Numbered from the stretch's first letter, positions 17,253 to 26,373 are shown. The stretch: 64,000 nucleotides of DNA from Bog-473 sp963770645 (GCA_963770645.1 CAVYQL010000004.1:1-64000), one strand, 5' to 3'. A program made the numbers and translations. Notes: generated from the letters alone by a model not told the origin.

Positions 17253-18143
17253 TCAGATGACCCTCGGCGGAACGATGGCCAAGAACACGTCGGTCACCAA
17301 CAGGTTGAGAATGAACAGGCCCACGCCGGTGATGACGACGGAGCGGTTGACGGCCTCGCCCACTCCTGCCGGGCCCCTCTTTGCGTTGAGGCCCTGGTGG
17401 CAGGCGACCACCGCGGCGAAGAGTCCAAACAGGCCCGCCTTGAACATCGACTCGACGGCGTCGGCCGGCTGAGCGAAGGAGCTGAACGAGTTGAGGAACC
17501 CGCCTGCGCTGGTATGGAGGATGAAGACAGCGGCCAGGTAGCCGCTCATGATGCCGGCGAAGGCCACCACGCCGTTGAGCAGCAGGGCCACGACCACAGT
17601 GGCCAGCACCCGGGGCGCGACCAATCGTTCTACGGGGTCGACCGCCATGACCCACATCGCGGCGATCTCGTCGCGCATCGTCCGAGATCCGAGGTCCGAG
17701 CAGATCGCCGAGCCGCCGGCCCCCGAGAGGATGATCGCGGTGATGAGCGGGGCCGCCTCCCGTACGATGCCGATGGCGTCCACCGCGCCGACGATGCTGT
17801 TTGCGCCGATCTGGACTGCCAGACCCCCGACCTCGAGCACCAGCACGAGGCCGAACGGGATGGCGATCAGAATGGTGGGGAGGATCGTCACCGAGACGAG
17901 GAACCAGCTCTGCTCGGCGAACTCCGACCACGAGAACCGTCGATGGACGATGGCGTCGCCCGTCGACGCCACGGCATCGAGCAGTATGGCGAACAGGTCG
18001 CCGAAGAGCGCAAAGGCCGCGACGACCTTGCGGCCCGCGCCCCGAAGATCCTCGAGACCCCACGCGGGGGTGCCGACGAGCAGTCCATCCCCCTTGCGCC
18101 CTACCGCCCCCCCGTCCACGCGTGCATCCACCCGCGGGCCCAT
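17253..18143 (-). CDS. yrbEA: YrbE-type permease A of the Mce transporter
   Basis: The start is ATG at 18143 with AAAGGGAGA five to six bases upstream. The frame stays open upstream, but that part has no family features. The 296-residue product is a MlaE/YrbE permease with about five membrane helices. Conserved segments are AAPLITAIILSGAGGSAICS, TMRDEIAAMWVMAVDP and a C-terminal hydrophobic helix. It is the first gene of the mce unit and forms the inner-membrane permease with YrbEB. The gene is divergent from a P450 gene, with a 338-bp control region between them. Confidence 0.93.
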   Translation of the reverse strand: MGPRVDARVDGGAVGRKGDGLLVGTPAWGLEDLRGAGRKVVAAFALFGDLFAILLDAVASTGDAIVHRRFSWSEFAEQSWFLVSVTILPTILIAIPFGLVLVLEVGGLAVQIGANSIVGAVDAIGIVREAAPLITAIILSGAGGSAICSDLGSRTMRDEIAAMWVMAVDPVERLVAPRVLATVVVALLLNGVVAFAGIMSGYLAAVFILHTSAGGFLNSFSSFAQPADAVESMFKAGLFGLFAAVVACHQGLNAKRGPAGVGEAVNRSVVITGVGLFILNLLVTDVFLAIVPPRVI

Positions 18144-18481
18144 TCGTCTCCCTTTCTGTGCACTCCCCGTGATACCCCGCGGAGGCGCGCTTGTAACGTG
18201 GTGATGGTTCTCTACCTTCGCAGCGGGTGGCCGGAACGACCTCCCCTTCTGGAGGAGACCGAACGTCGACCTCGTGCTCGTCCTTCGCTGGTGCCGTACC
18301 GCGCGATCGAAGTGAGGCGACGCGTCGTGTACGTGCCCAGCGTCGCCCACCCACCCCGGCGGCCCTCAGTCACTCAAGCAGCCCGCAGCTCGTTGACGAC
18401 GCGGGAGGAAGTGTGCTTCCGCTTCGGATCAGATCCCTCTGTATGTTGTATGCATAATGGCCAGACACGCCTGGGAATCCC
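18144..18481. promoter_or_regulatory. divergent control region between yrbEA and the P450 gene
   Basis: This 338-bp region separates the mce operon from the catabolic genes and must carry both promoters. At 18442-18458 lies the AT-rich element TATGTTGTATGCATAAT, which contains the palindrome TATGCATA and a CATAAT that resembles a -10 box about 25 bases before the P450 start. A similar TATATTGTAT element lies at 22231-22240. I see no clear TetR/KstR-type palindrome. Confidence 0.45.
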
Positions 18482-19717
18482 GTGCCGGCTAGCCCGATCG
18501 ACCTGCTGTACAACCCATATTCCTTCAGCGTGCACGACGATCCGTACGAGACCTATCGGCGGCTCCGCGATGAGGCGCCGGCCTATTGGAACCCCGAGCT
18601 GCAGTTCTGGGTGTTGAGTCGGTTCGAGGACGTGCTCGAGGCATTCCGGGATCATCAGACCTTCTCGTCGGCCGGGGGCGTGGCCCTCGAGAACCGACGG
18701 CCATTGGGCATATCCGACGTCGAAGCGCGGATGATGATCGAGATGGATCCGCCAGATCACATCGTGTTCCGCCGCTTGGTCTCGCGAGTCTTCACTGCTC
18801 CACGCGTGGCCAAGATGGAAGAACAAATCAGGGCGATCGTCGATGGATACGTCGACGCCGTGATCGAGCAGGGCGAGTGCGACCTCGTCAACGACATCAC
18901 CGGGCCCTTCCCGATGGACGTCATCTCTGCTGTACTCGGTATCCCTGAGCGCGACCGTCCCCTGCTGCGCAGGTTGTCCGACCAGGTCCTGGTACGCGAG
19001 GACGGTGCGATGAGTATCCCGCACGAAGCGGCCGAGGGCATGTTCGGGATGCTTTCCTACTTCAGCGACGACATCGGGCACCGCTCCCCGACCGACGACG
19101 GCTTGATCTCTGACCTGCTCGATCTCGAGGTGGATGGCCGACGTCTCACGAACGACGAACTCCTCGGTTTTTGCGTTCTACTCGTGATCGCAGGCCACGA
19201 GACCACCACGAAGATGGTGGCCAACGCCGTTGAGCTTCTCTCACGCCACAGCGACCAGCGCGACGCGGTCGTCGCCGATCCCAGTTTGACGCCCAACGTG
19301 GTTGAGGAGGTGCTGCGTTTCCACAACTCGACGCAGTTCATGCACCGCACCGCCAGGCGCAATGTCGAGCTTCACGGCCACAGGATCTTGGCGGGCGACT
19401 CCGTCCTCTTGCTCATCGGCGCAGCAAACCACGATGAACGGGAGTTCGGCCCGACCGCCGAGCAGTTCGACATCTTCCGCAAGCCCGAGCGCCATCTCTC
19501 ATTCGGCTACGGCGTCCACTTCTGCCTCGGGGCAGCCCTGGCCCGACTCGAGGGTCGCGTCGCGCTGGAGGAGATCCATCGGCGCATACCCGACTATCAG
19601 ATTGATCACGAACGCAAGGTCCGCTTCCACAGTTCGAACGTGACCGGCTGGACCCAGCTCCCCCTCACCTTCACGGGTGGACGTCGACCCGAACCGTCGC
19701 TCCGAAAGCCCCGATAA
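18482..19717 (+). CDS. cytochrome P450
   Basis: The 411-residue cytosolic haem monooxygenase has all key motifs. The I-helix is AGHETT at 237-242, the ExxR is EVLR at 276-279, and the haem-binding loop is FGYGVHFCLG at 341-350 with Cys348 as the iron ligand. The segment MDPPDHIVFRRLVSRVF is typical of actinobacterial P450s that hydroxylate lipids and steroids. The start is GTG; no strong ribosome site is visible. It needs a ferredoxin partner, which is not seen in the window. Its place opposite the mce operon suggests oxidation of the imported lipid. The exact CYP family cannot be set by eye. Confidence 0.92.
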   Translation: MPASPIDLLYNPYSFSVHDDPYETYRRLRDEAPAYWNPELQFWVLSRFEDVLEAFRDHQTFSSAGGVALENRRPLGISDVEARMMIEMDPPDHIVFRRLVSRVFTAPRVAKMEEQIRAIVDGYVDAVIEQGECDLVNDITGPFPMDVISAVLGIPERDRPLLRRLSDQVLVREDGAMSIPHEAAEGMFGMLSYFSDDIGHRSPTDDGLISDLLDLEVDGRRLTNDELLGFCVLLVIAGHETTTKMVANAVELLSRHSDQRDAVVADPSLTPNVVEEVLRFHNSTQFMHRTARRNVELHGHRILAGDSVLLLIGAANHDEREFGPTAEQFDIFRKPERHLSFGYGVHFCLGAALARLEGRVALEEIHRRIPDYQIDHERKVRFHSSNVTGWTQLPLTFTGGRRPEPSLRKPR

Positions 19718-19751
19718 TCTTCGGCCCCAGCCAGTCCAACGGCTCTGGGCG

Positions 19752-20831
19752 TCAGCCGTCCAGCCGCAGGACGGTGCGGTTGTGGGATCCGACCTTCGCA
19801 TCGGCGACAGCAAGGTCGAAGTCCGACGCTGCATAGACCTGGCTCACCATCTCGTCGAGAAGCAAGTTCCCCGCCTTGTAGAACCCGACGATGCGCGGAA
19901 TATCGTGATGTGGACGAGCCGTGCCGTACCGGCACCCGAAGATCGACTTGTCGTTGTACATATTGCTCACCACAAAGCTCGCTTCCGTCCCGATCCGGGG
20001 CACGCCAAGCATGACGCAGGCACCAGCCCAGTCGAGCATCTCGGTCGCCAGGCGAATCAGATCTGGGCGGCCGACGCATTCGAAGACGTAGTCGGCTCCG
20101 TTCGTCAAACCCACCTCGTGGAGCGCGCCAACGAGGTTGTCGGTGCTCGAGGCGTCGATGAAGTCTGTGGCCCCCATCTGGAGTGCGGCCCGCTCCTTGT
20201 CGGGATTGGAATCGATGGCGACGATGCGGCTTGCCGAAGCGATTCGTGCGCCTTGGATGACAGACTGACCGATGCCGCCAGCGCCGATCACCACAACCGT
20301 TTCGCCTGGCTCGACCCGCGCCCTGTTCAGGACGGCACCAACCCCGGTCAGGACCGCGCAGCCAATCAGGCAAGCCGCCTCAAGCGGGACATCGGGGTCG
20401 ATGACGACGCACTGGGTCTCCCAGACCAGCGTGCGCTCGGCGAAGGCTCCGACGTTGGCGAACTGAAAGACCGCGTCACCTCCCGCGGTAAACCGTCCGG
20501 GTCCGGCGCCGCCACCTACGGACCGGCGACAACACGTAGGAAGCCCTCGATCGCAGGCGTCGCACTGACCACAGTTCCCCAAAGTCGTCAAAACGACGTG
20601 ATCCCCCACCGCCACAGCGGTGACAGCAGAGCCGACCGCCTCGACGATCCCGGCGCCCTCGTGGCCCATCACCACCGGAGTCGGGAAGGGAATCGTTCCG
20701 TCGAGAACCGAGATGTCACTGTGGCAGAGGCCCGCGTTGACGATTCGAACCAAGACCTCCCGGGGCTCGGGGGACCGCAGTTCGAGGTCATTGCGAGCCA
20801 TGGCCTCACCGGTGAACACAATGCCGTTCAT
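19752..20831 (-). CDS. Zn-dependent alcohol dehydrogenase (MDR family)
   Basis: The start is ATG at 20831 with AGGAGA eight bases upstream. The 359-residue NAD(P)-dependent enzyme has the catalytic-zinc site in NAGLCHSD and GHEGAG. The structural zinc loop has four Cys (NCGQCDACDRGLPTC), and the Rossmann motif is VIGAGGIGQ. It oxidises an alcohol to the aldehyde or ketone. It is convergent with the P450 gene, with 34 bases between them, and lies upstream of nothing else on its strand. A role in oxidising the P450 hydroxylation product is plausible but inferred. Confidence 0.9.
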   Translation of the reverse strand: MNGIVFTGEAMARNDLELRSPEPREVLVRIVNAGLCHSDISVLDGTIPFPTPVVMGHEGAGIVEAVGSAVTAVAVGDHVVLTTLGNCGQCDACDRGLPTCCRRSVGGGAGPGRFTAGGDAVFQFANVGAFAERTLVWETQCVVIDPDVPLEAACLIGCAVLTGVGAVLNRARVEPGETVVVIGAGGIGQSVIQGARIASASRIVAIDSNPDKERAALQMGATDFIDASSTDNLVGALHEVGLTNGADYVFECVGRPDLIRLATEMLDWAGACVMLGVPRIGTEASFVVSNMYNDKSIFGCRYGTARPHHDIPRIVGFYKAGNLLLDEMVSQVYAASDFDLAVADAKVGSHNRTVLRLDG

Positions 20832-20974
20832 GCGCGGTCTCTCCTCAGTTTCGTAGTCCGAACCGCTCAAGGCCGAAAGCTACGAAGAGCACTCTCTCTC
20901 CCATCAGCATTCGGATCTCGGCCCAATTGAGACCCGCCTTTGCGCAGATCTCCCCCACCTCGCTCGACCGTGGA

Positions 20975-22114
20975 TCACACCGTTGAGGAGCGCCGCCCGG
21001 CCTCGCGGCGGAACCTGCTCGTGCGGTGTTCCGGATCCGTGTCCAGCTTCGGGATGACGAACTCTCCCATTAGCCGGATGGTCTCGAGCGCGTCCTCATG
21101 GGGGGCGGCGAAGAGCGCGAAGACCAGCTGATCGGCGCCTGCCTCCTCCCAGCGCCTGCAAGCCGCCAGCGCGTGGTCGGGATTGCCCAGCACGATGCCA
21201 CCCGTCCCGATCGTCGCTTGCAGCATCTCCTTGGTGGGCTCGGGTAGAAGATCGGGCCATTGCGGGACCCAGTCGGGATGCGGAAAAGTGTCGTGGTAGC
21301 GGAACATGTTGGAGTTGAGGTAGGCGATCCGCGACTCGACGGCCGAACGAAGGGCGTCTTCCTCGTCTTCGGCGACCCAGGCCGATGCAGTGACCATGAC
21401 GTTGTCGTTGACGAAGGCACCGATCGGTTCGGCACCGCCGATGGCGTCCTTGTAGGCCTTGAGCACGGGTGCGAGGTCCTCGAGCGACTGCACCGAGAAC
21501 CCCAGCACTCCGAGACCGCGGCGCGCTGCCATCTCGTAGCTCGAGGTGTTGCCCGCGGCGTACCACATGGCTGGGTGTGGTTTGACGTAAGGCTTGGGCA
21601 ACACCCGCCGGGGCGGCATAGACCAATAGGTACCGTCGTACCCCTCGTACACGTCCTGCATCCACATCTTGGGGAACTCCGCGATGACGTCTTCCCAGAT
21701 CTCGCGGGTCTTCGATAGGTCCTCCATGTCGGGGAGGAAGGCGAGGATCTCGTGGCTGCCGGCGCCCCGCCCCGTCCCGAATTCGAAGCGGCCATTCGAG
21801 AGGTGGTCGAGCATGGCCACGCGCTCGGCCACCTTGGCGGGGTGGTTGACCTGCGGCAGGGGGTTGAAAATCCCCGCTCCGAGATGGATGCGCTGAGTCG
21901 CCCTGGCCAAGTAGCCCAGCACGACGTCGTTGGCCGACAGGTGCGAGTACTCGTCGAGGAAGTGGTGCTCGGTAACCCACACGTACTTGAAGCCGGCCCG
22001 ATCGGCCGCTTCGGAGAGTTCGATCTCCTGCATGAACGCTGTGTGCTCAGGATCCGGGTCCTCCGAACGACGATGCTCTGGCACGTAGCCCTGGATGAAG
22101 ATTCCGAATTCCAC
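20975..22114 (-). CDS. LLM-class flavin or F420-dependent oxidoreductase
   Basis: The 379-residue luciferase-like monooxygenase fold starts with MEFGIFIQGYVPEH. It includes VWVTEHHFLDEYSH, IHLGAGIFNPLPQVNHPAKVAE and the FEFGTGRGAGSHE segment typical of alkanal-monooxygenase-like proteins. The C-terminal part has GNPDHALAACRRWEEAGADQ. Actinobacterial members of this group commonly use F420 or FMN; which one is used cannot be read from the sequence. It lies between the dehydrogenase and the divergent 444-residue gene, so a role in the same pathway is likely. Confidence 0.85.
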   Translation of the reverse strand: MEFGIFIQGYVPEHRRSEDPDPEHTAFMQEIELSEAADRAGFKYVWVTEHHFLDEYSHLSANDVVLGYLARATQRIHLGAGIFNPLPQVNHPAKVAERVAMLDHLSNGRFEFGTGRGAGSHEILAFLPDMEDLSKTREIWEDVIAEFPKMWMQDVYEGYDGTYWSMPPRRVLPKPYVKPHPAMWYAAGNTSSYEMAARRGLGVLGFSVQSLEDLAPVLKAYKDAIGGAEPIGAFVNDNVMVTASAWVAEDEEDALRSAVESRIAYLNSNMFRYHDTFPHPDWVPQWPDLLPEPTKEMLQATIGTGGIVLGNPDHALAACRRWEEAGADQLVFALFAAPHEDALETIRLMGEFVIPKLDTDPEHRTSRFRREAGRRSSTV

Positions 22115-22374
22115 CTGGCCTCCTGGCTATGTTCGCGTCGCGAGAACCACGCTTATCTCCCCCTGGTGCGCCCCACCTACGACGGGAGGTGCCATTCCCT
22201 CGGACTTCCATTGCGGACCAGACGCTTACGTATATTGTATATAACGCTGACGCACCAGGTCTTTCATTTGGAACGACTGAGGGTTGGGCTGACGGATCGG
22301 AACGGAATAGCGCGCAATCCAGCAATTTCCGATGCAGGCCTGTGGACCATTCACTTCTGAGGGGGTGCAAAGAC
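22115..22374. promoter_or_regulatory. divergent control region with TATATTGTAT element
   Basis: This 260-bp region lies between the LLM gene and the duplicated-domain gene. It carries the very AT-rich run TATATTGTATATAAC at 22231-22245, which stands out in this GC-rich DNA and resembles the element upstream of the P450 gene. It could hold a -10 box or a regulator site. Confidence 0.4.
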
Positions 22375-23709
22375 GTGACCACACGCCCAGTCGACGACTA
22401 CTCAGGATCGTTCGATCCAACCTGGCGCCTCGAGCAACTCTCCCGCAGGGCTCTGGCCCGGCTCGCCCGGGAAAGCATGCTCATGTCGATGATCCACAAT
22501 CAGTCTTTCATTCCTCATCTGGCCGTACTCGGCGGCGAGCCGGCCACCATCGCCATCGCTGACGGCGAATGGATGGGTGCCAGCCCGATCTACACCGCGA
22601 GGATCAAGAACGGTCTGGGTTTCAGCGGTGACGGCGTAGCAGAGATTTTCAAGAACTTCCAGTTCGACATCGGTGCCCCGCATCACTACCTCGACTTCCG
22701 CTTCGAGGTGGTCGACCACGATCTCGGATACTTCTGGCTGGCCCACTGCGGCGCCTACACGTACGTGCGCCTCGCCACGAACAATGACTCACAATCGATC
22801 CACAACATGTGCCACGACATGGAGGACCGAACGTTCGATGCCACGCTCGCCGTGAACAACCCCGGGGCTCGGGCCAGCCCGATTCACCGTCCCCCGGTGC
22901 CCGTCGATGGCCCAGACGGTTCCCACTGCCGCTGGGAGGTGCGCATCACGCCCGGTGCAAGCCGGCGTCCGGACCACCCGATCCTCACGCTCATGGAGAC
23001 CACCCGGGCGGCCGAATTCCGATTCGAGGTAGGCGAGTCACGCGAGCCGGGTGGGCTCGAGGGCTACGCGGGCGGATTTCAGCCCTCCCTCCGACTGGAG
23101 GACTTCTCCCACGCCGTGCTCGTTCGGCAGGTGAAGGAGTTCCTGCTCGACATCCACCTGTTGATGCGCTCGGGCTACGCCTACGTCGACGAGCACTACG
23201 GACCAGACGTGCTCGACGACCTCGCTGTGCAAGACCGGGCCGCCATGATGCCCATGGCAGTGCAGCGCCTCCGTGATGCTCTCCACATACGGGGCGACGG
23301 CATCGATGCCATCGCAAAGTTGCTCCAGGTGCACCCGCTCCTCCCCTATGACTACGTGAGCTCCGGTGTCGCGGTAGACGACGACGCCTCGGGTCGGTTC
23401 TGGGTCGATGCGTGTGAGGGTCTCGACGACGACGTCACCCAGAGCCCGCTGAGTTGGCTGAAGCAGCCGGACGCCCCGACGTTCGACTCACTGGTGTGGA
23501 CAGTGAATCCTCTGGCCGTAGTGGAGCCAATCGATCCCTCCGAGGTTCCCGAGTCCGACGCCGCCGTCGCGTGGCGGTTCCGCATCGACCCTGACGCCTC
23601 GCCCCCAGAGTTGCCATGGACCGCCGGCATGATCGGCATCGACGGCATGGGCACCTTTGACCTGACCGAACGGCCGGCGGTGCCGGTCGTGCTCGGTGCC
23701 CGCCGCTAA
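22375..23709 (+). CDS. unrecognised protein with an internally duplicated domain, 444 aa
   Basis: The start is GTG at 22375, chosen for the GAGGGGG run about nine bases upstream. No signal peptide or membrane helix is present. The two halves (about residues 9-193 and 231-406) clearly resemble each other. YSGSFDPTWRLEQLS pairs with YAGGFQPSLRLEDFS, DHDLGYFWLAHCG with DDASGRFWVDACEG, TFDATLAVNNPGA with TFDSLVWTVNPLA, and CRWEVRITP with VAWRFRIDP. Each half begins with a helical segment followed by mixed alpha/beta sequence. I do not recognise the family or any catalytic motif. It lies inside the lipid-catabolic region, 84 bases before an SDR gene on the same strand. Confidence 0.8.
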   Translation: MTTRPVDDYSGSFDPTWRLEQLSRRALARLARESMLMSMIHNQSFIPHLAVLGGEPATIAIADGEWMGASPIYTARIKNGLGFSGDGVAEIFKNFQFDIGAPHHYLDFRFEVVDHDLGYFWLAHCGAYTYVRLATNNDSQSIHNMCHDMEDRTFDATLAVNNPGARASPIHRPPVPVDGPDGSHCRWEVRITPGASRRPDHPILTLMETTRAAEFRFEVGESREPGGLEGYAGGFQPSLRLEDFSHAVLVRQVKEFLLDIHLLMRSGYAYVDEHYGPDVLDDLAVQDRAAMMPMAVQRLRDALHIRGDGIDAIAKLLQVHPLLPYDYVSSGVAVDDDASGRFWVDACEGLDDDVTQSPLSWLKQPDAPTFDSLVWTVNPLAVVEPIDPSEVPESDAAVAWRFRIDPDASPPELPWTAGMIGIDGMGTFDLTERPAVPVVLGARR

Positions 23710-23793
23710 CTGGAGTCCACGAACCACGCCCAAGCCACCGACACCCGTGGAGGAGCCGTTGGGCCACGTCAACATCGATCGGGAGGACAGGAT

Positions 23794-24525
23794 ATGGAAG
23801 GACGTAAGGTTCTGGTCGTTGGCGCTTCGTCGGGAATCGGAGCTGCTTTCGCGCGAGCCGCCGGTCATCTCGGTGCGCAGGTGACAGTGGTTGCCCGTCG
23901 CGGCCGGCTTCTCGACGAAGTGCTCACCGATATCCGCTGGGGCCATCGCGTCGTCGCTGATGCCGGCGACCCGTCCGAGGCGCGCCGAATCGCAGATACG
24001 GCTGCGGCTTTGATGGGCGGCATCGACCTCCTACTCTTCGCGGCGGGCCGCGGCCGGCTACAGCGTCTTGAGCAGACGGACCCAGAGACCTGGGTCGATC
24101 TCTACCGCGTCAACGTCGTCGCTCCAAACCTTGTCACCGCAGCTGTCCAGCCGCACATGCACACGGATGGTGTCTGCGCATACCTGTCCAGCCGCGTCGT
24201 CGAAGATGCCAACGCCTTCTTCGCTCCGTATTCGGCGAGCAAGGCAGCACTCGACCTTTGCATCCGCACCTGGCGAATCGAACACCCAGAGCGGCGCTTC
24301 GTTCGCATCGTCATGGGGAACTGCCAACCGACGGGCTTCGCAAATCATATGGGGGATGATGACCTCATCACCGACGCCCTTCTCGCTTGGGGGGGTCAAG
24401 GACTCCCTGGAGGGCTTATGCACGTCGATTCCGTTGGTCGCGCCCTGGTCGACGTACTCCGCACGATGCTCGACCATCCTGAGATCGACAGTTCAGAGAT
24501 CAAATTCGATGCGCGTCCCATCTGA
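23794..24525 (+). CDS. short-chain dehydrogenase/reductase
   Basis: The 243-residue SDR has the cofactor loop GASSGIG at 10-16. The catalytic residues are Ser132/133, Tyr146 and Lys150 in YSASK. The usual NNAG is changed to AAGRG, a tolerated variant. The start is ATG with GGGAGGACAGG upstream. The Arg pair after strand 2 (VVARRGR) suggests NADP(H). It would oxidise or reduce a hydroxyl or keto group of the imported compound. The gene is probably co-transcribed with the preceding duplicated-domain gene and ends just before a strong hairpin. Confidence 0.88.
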   Translation: MEGRKVLVVGASSGIGAAFARAAGHLGAQVTVVARRGRLLDEVLTDIRWGHRVVADAGDPSEARRIADTAAALMGGIDLLLFAAGRGRLQRLEQTDPETWVDLYRVNVVAPNLVTAAVQPHMHTDGVCAYLSSRVVEDANAFFAPYSASKAALDLCIRTWRIEHPERRFVRIVMGNCQPTGFANHMGDDDLITDALLAWGGQGLPGGLMHVDSVGRALVDVLRTMLDHPEIDSSEIKFDARPI

Positions 24526-24534
24526 TCCGTCGGC

Positions 24535-24573
24535 CCGCCACTTCGGCTCGCTGGGCTGCAGCGGAAGTGGCGG
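24535..24573. terminator. long hairpin between convergent genes
   Basis: CCGCCACTTC at 24535-24544 pairs perfectly with GAAGTGGCGG at 24564-24573. Inside the loop, CGCTG (24549-24553) pairs with CAGCG (24559-24563), giving a nested stem. It starts ten bases after the SDR stop and lies before the end of the convergent acyl-CoA ligase gene. No U-tract is visible, so it may be an intrinsic-like or bidirectional terminator, or an RNA-stabilising element. Confidence 0.6.
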
Positions 24574-24651
24574 CGAGCACGGGTCGATGGTGCGGGCCAC
24601 GGTTGGCCGGCGTGACGAGTTGGTCCTGCAGCCAACGCGGATGGACGACCC

Positions 24652-26250
24652 TCAGAACGGCTCGGGAAGGTCGTTCGCGTGTTCACGCAGCTTGTTCTTC
24701 GCGACCTTGTCGAGCGTGGCCCGCGGAAACTCGTCGACGAAGTACACGGCGCGAGGAACCTTGAAGTCCGCCAATTTCTCCTGGGCGACCTTGATGATCT
24801 GGCGCTCGAGCGTGGGCTCGTCGCCGTCGTCAGGAACCTTGACGACGAACGCTACCGGCACCTCGTCGAGGGTTGGGTGGGATCGCCCCACGACGGCGAC
24901 GTCACGCACGCCAGGGACCTGGCGGCAGAGGTCCTCGATCTCCTTTGCCGAGACATTCTCACCACCGACCTTGAGCATGTCCTTGTCTCGCTCGCTGTAG
25001 AAGATCGCGCCACCTGCGCCGATGCGCACACGGTCGCCCGTCTTGAAGAAACCGTCGTCGGTGAAGCTCTCGGCGGTGGCTTCGGGGTTCCCGTAGTACT
25101 CAAGGAACAGTTGGATGCCCCTGGTGCCACGCACCAAGAGCTCACCGATCCGGCCGTCGGCGAGGACTTCGTCAGTCACGGGATCGACCACGAGCATCTC
25201 ATAGCCTGGGGTTGGGGTTCCCATGGAACCCGCCGGGATGTGCTGGTAGGGCGCGGACGTTGTCGCGTGGATGACGGTCTCGGTCATACCGAAGGCAGGC
25301 ACCACCTTGACACCGCCGAGCAGCTGCTCGATCGGCGGAGCGATGGCCCCGAACACCCCGACCTCCAGTTTGTTCGGCGGGATCGTCTGGCCGACGATGG
25401 TGGTATACACGATTGGCAACAGAGAAATGTGGGTGACGTCGTGCTTGGCGATGACCCCCCAGAAACGGCTGGACGAGAATTTCGGCTGCAGCACGATCGT
25501 GCCCCCCGCCCCGAGCACCGTGGTCCACATCGACCAGCTCTGGGCGTTTACGTGGAAGAACGGCAGGAACACCAGATACACCCCGCCCGGGTGCATCGAG
25601 ATGTTGGACGGTCCCACTCGGGCTGCCCACAGGGCGTTGGCGTGCGTATGCACCACGGCTTTGGGGCGCGAGGTGGTGCCCGAGGTAAACACGATGCCAG
25701 CGGGCGCCATCGGGTCGGGGGAGCGCTGTGGGCAGTCCGCATCGTCACCGTAAAGGACATCGAAGCGCTCGAAGCCGTGCGCAGCCTGCTCGGCGCTCGC
25801 CGGGACGCCACTGTTGTCCTCGGTGACGATGATCCACCTCAATGCTGGACCGGCCTGAGCGACCATTGCCGCGTACTGCGGCTGAGTGATAGCAGCAACA
25901 GCGTCGGTCTGCTGAACGAAGTAGCTCATCTCCGCAGCGACGCTTCGCGTGTTGGTCGTCACGCCCACAGCGCCAACCACGGCGCAGGCGTACCATGCCA
26001 ACACCATCTCAGGGCTGTTATCGCAGTGGATGAGGACTTTGTCGCCCTTGGCGATGCCCCTGGCAGCCAGGCCAGCGGCAAGGCGGCGCGTGGCGGTCTG
26101 GAACTCGCTGTAGGTCCACTGGGCGCCCTCGCCCTCCTTCGGCTCCCAGATCAGCAGCGGGGTGTCGGGCTGGGCGTCGGCCCACTTCGCCAACAGCCAC
26201 GGGATGTCTTGGCCCGTGAATTGGAACCTTGCTACCACGTCAGCGTCCAT
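24652..26250 (-). CDS. acyl-CoA synthetase (FadD/CaiC-like)
   Basis: The start is ATG at 26250 with GAGGGG six bases upstream. The 532-residue adenylate-forming enzyme activates a carboxylate with ATP and CoA. Motifs are the P-loop FTSGTTSRPKA (188-198), FGMTET (320-325), TGD (404-406) and the hinge/CoA region KVGGENVSAKEIE (427-439). The catalytic C-terminal Lys is at 515 in LDKVAK. The length and order match the crotonobetaine/long-chain acyl-CoA ligase group. It is the last gene behind the OB-fold and thiolase-like genes, about 120 bases after the second thiolase-fold gene. It probably loads the side-chain acid that those proteins process. Confidence 0.9.
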   Translation of the reverse strand: MDADVVARFQFTGQDIPWLLAKWADAQPDTPLLIWEPKEGEGAQWTYSEFQTATRRLAAGLAARGIAKGDKVLIHCDNSPEMVLAWYACAVVGAVGVTTNTRSVAAEMSYFVQQTDAVAAITQPQYAAMVAQAGPALRWIIVTEDNSGVPASAEQAAHGFERFDVLYGDDADCPQRSPDPMAPAGIVFTSGTTSRPKAVVHTHANALWAARVGPSNISMHPGGVYLVFLPFFHVNAQSWSMWTTVLGAGGTIVLQPKFSSSRFWGVIAKHDVTHISLLPIVYTTIVGQTIPPNKLEVGVFGAIAPPIEQLLGGVKVVPAFGMTETVIHATTSAPYQHIPAGSMGTPTPGYEMLVVDPVTDEVLADGRIGELLVRGTRGIQLFLEYYGNPEATAESFTDDGFFKTGDRVRIGAGGAIFYSERDKDMLKVGGENVSAKEIEDLCRQVPGVRDVAVVGRSHPTLDEVPVAFVVKVPDDGDEPTLERQIIKVAQEKLADFKVPRAVYFVDEFPRATLDKVAKNKLREHANDLPEPF

Positions 26251-26373
26251 GTCGATCCCCTCGGCTGCTCTCGACGTCGGAACGGCGCACATCGATGTCC
26301 GGCGAGTACTCCGAGTCGACCCTGGCGAAGTGGGGGCGCGGCTGCTTGGGAAGAGCGGGCATCGGGTCTTTCC

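Noticed and set aside
17136..18617. 493-codon plus frame opposite yrbEA and into the P450
   Set aside because: Antisense to yrbEA and out of frame with the P450. The composition is not protein-like.
19718..19760. Possible terminator between the P450 and alcohol dehydrogenase genes
   Set aside because: GCCCCAGCC and GGCTCTGGGC can pair only with bulges. It is too weak to call.
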